Below, one piece after another: positions 63,604 to 64,000 of a stretch of 64,000 nucleotides of DNA. This stretch comes from Herpetospermum pedunculosum (Eukaryota > Streptophyta > Magnoliopsida > Cucurbitales > Cucurbitaceae), in the NCBI GenBank assembly GCA_028017165.1, contig CM051523.1, forward strand, positions 38,978,501 to 39,042,500, read 5' to 3'. A program made the translations under genes and the position numbers. The notes below the pieces were generated by a model. The model searched no databases and had not been told where the DNA came from. It saw only the letters and a list, made by a program, of their open reading frames with translations. Within the stretch, counting starts at the first letter, position 1, and the number at the start of each line of letters is the position of its first letter.

Positions 63604-64000
63604 ATGGAGGTCGTGGGTAATCGTGAGCATCAAAGGACCATGAGGGAGCTTGCATCATCTGAGCTAAGCCGGAACACATCGAGTATCTTGTATCCGGTAG
63701 CTGCAGGTAATTTTGAACTTAAAGCTGGTCTGATTAACTTTATACCTTCTTTTTGTGGTAATACAGATGAGGATCCCGTCAGACACCTCAAGGCATTCCA
63801 GACGGTGTGTTCGGCATTCAGGACCGACAGCATCACTGCAGATCAACTCCATCTCAAGGCTTTCCCCTTCACTCTGAAAGAGAAGGCGAGAGATTGGATG
63901 CATTACCTACCGACTGGGTCCATCACTTCTTGGGAAGAGCTACAGAGAGCGTTTTATGCGAAGTATTTTCCGCCTCCCAAGGTTGCCTCTCTCAGGAAGC
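63604..64000 (+). CDS. Auto2 Gag-Pol, N-terminal part (cut by window end)
   Basis: ATG 63604 (MEVVGNREHQRTMRELASSE), open for 132 codons to the edge. It matches Auto1 residue for residue apart from L/R at position 7 and a two-residue change (LL to FI) near position 47. It includes the Gag core FPFTLKEKARDWMHYLPTGS. Whether the remainder is intact cannot be seen. Confidence 0.92.
   Translation, partial: MEVVGNREHQRTMRELASSELSRNTSSILYPVAAGNFELKAGLINFIPSFCGNTDEDPVRHLKAFQTVCSAFRTDSITADQLHLKAFPFTLKEKARDWMHYLPTGSITSWEELQRAFYAKYFPPPKVASLRK

Larger units (their letters stand above)
61891..64000 (+). mobile_element. Auto2: second Auto-type Athila element (5' part)
   Basis: LTR, primer site and gag start nearly identical to Auto1, running off the right edge. 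Inserted in the N4 gag; left flank AGCTG (61886-61890) is one TSD candidate. Confidence 0.93.

Overview
The window is plant nuclear DNA, almost certainly a eudicot. It is built entirely from LTR retrotransposons inserted into one another; I found no host gene, tRNA, rRNA, bacterial operon or CRISPR array. Evidence for a plant: Ty3/gypsy Athila-type Gag-Pol (protease motif DLGAS, RT motif FMDD, tRNA-Asp primer sites of the form TGGCGCCGTTGCCGGGGA) and Ty1/copia Gag-Pol with an initiator-Met primer site (TGGTATCAGAGC). The copia Gag resembles cucurbit copies as I remember them, but that is weak evidence for the species. The setting looks like pericentromeric or other heterochromatin.

Layout. 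(1) 1-15103: copia element Cop1 (minus), entering from the left edge, with decayed gag/pol. Athila element A1 (901-8601, minus, TSD TGTAC) sits inside it, 30 bp from the 3' LTR. (2) 15104-17137: the 3' end and 3' LTR of Athila B1 (plus), which Cop1 entered. (3) 17138-20911: copia Cop2 (plus), broken pol and 3' LTR; B1 entered its integrase region. (4) 20912-22478: LTR and 3' end of Athila C1 (minus), which landed in the Cop2 LTR. (5) 22479-24535 and 48079-48213: Athila N1 (plus), inserted in C1. (6) 24536-48078: N3 (plus, TSD AGGAC), inserted in the N1 gag. Its 5' LTR is split by N2 (24929-41330, minus, TSD CGCGC), and the N2 gag is split by the intact element Auto1 (28631-38468, plus, TSD CTCAA). 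N3 also carries a small poly(A) LINE-like insert (44983-45295). (7) 48214-57446: Athila B2 (plus), with complete gag-PR-RT-RNaseH. Its integrase core and a downstream extra ORF lie in an inverted segment. (8) 57447-61890: N4 (minus), inserted in B2. (9) 61891-64000: Auto2 (plus), inserted in the N4 gag and running off the right edge.

How the parts relate. Auto1 encodes a complete 1639-residue Gag-PR-RT-RNaseH-IN polyprotein with DDE spacing 58/35, and its LTRs are almost identical, so it could supply enzymes. N2, N3 and N4 carry only gag plus protease. Each joins the protease region directly to the last few codons of pol, and they keep the same LTR, primer-site, polypurine and 3' UTR blocks as Auto1. 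They look like non-autonomous passengers on an Auto-type element.

The most unusual feature is a GC-rich cassette in every family-A and family-C LTR. It consists of repeated 14-mers with a fixed frame AGCG......CGCT and a family-specific inner hexamer (TCGAGA or its complement, TCGCGA, CCTAGG, CTCAGG). It includes a hairpin of two 14-nt arms and a 5-nt loop, conserved in position. Family B instead carries an ATTGCGG...CCGCAAT hairpin, found both in the LTR and inside pol.
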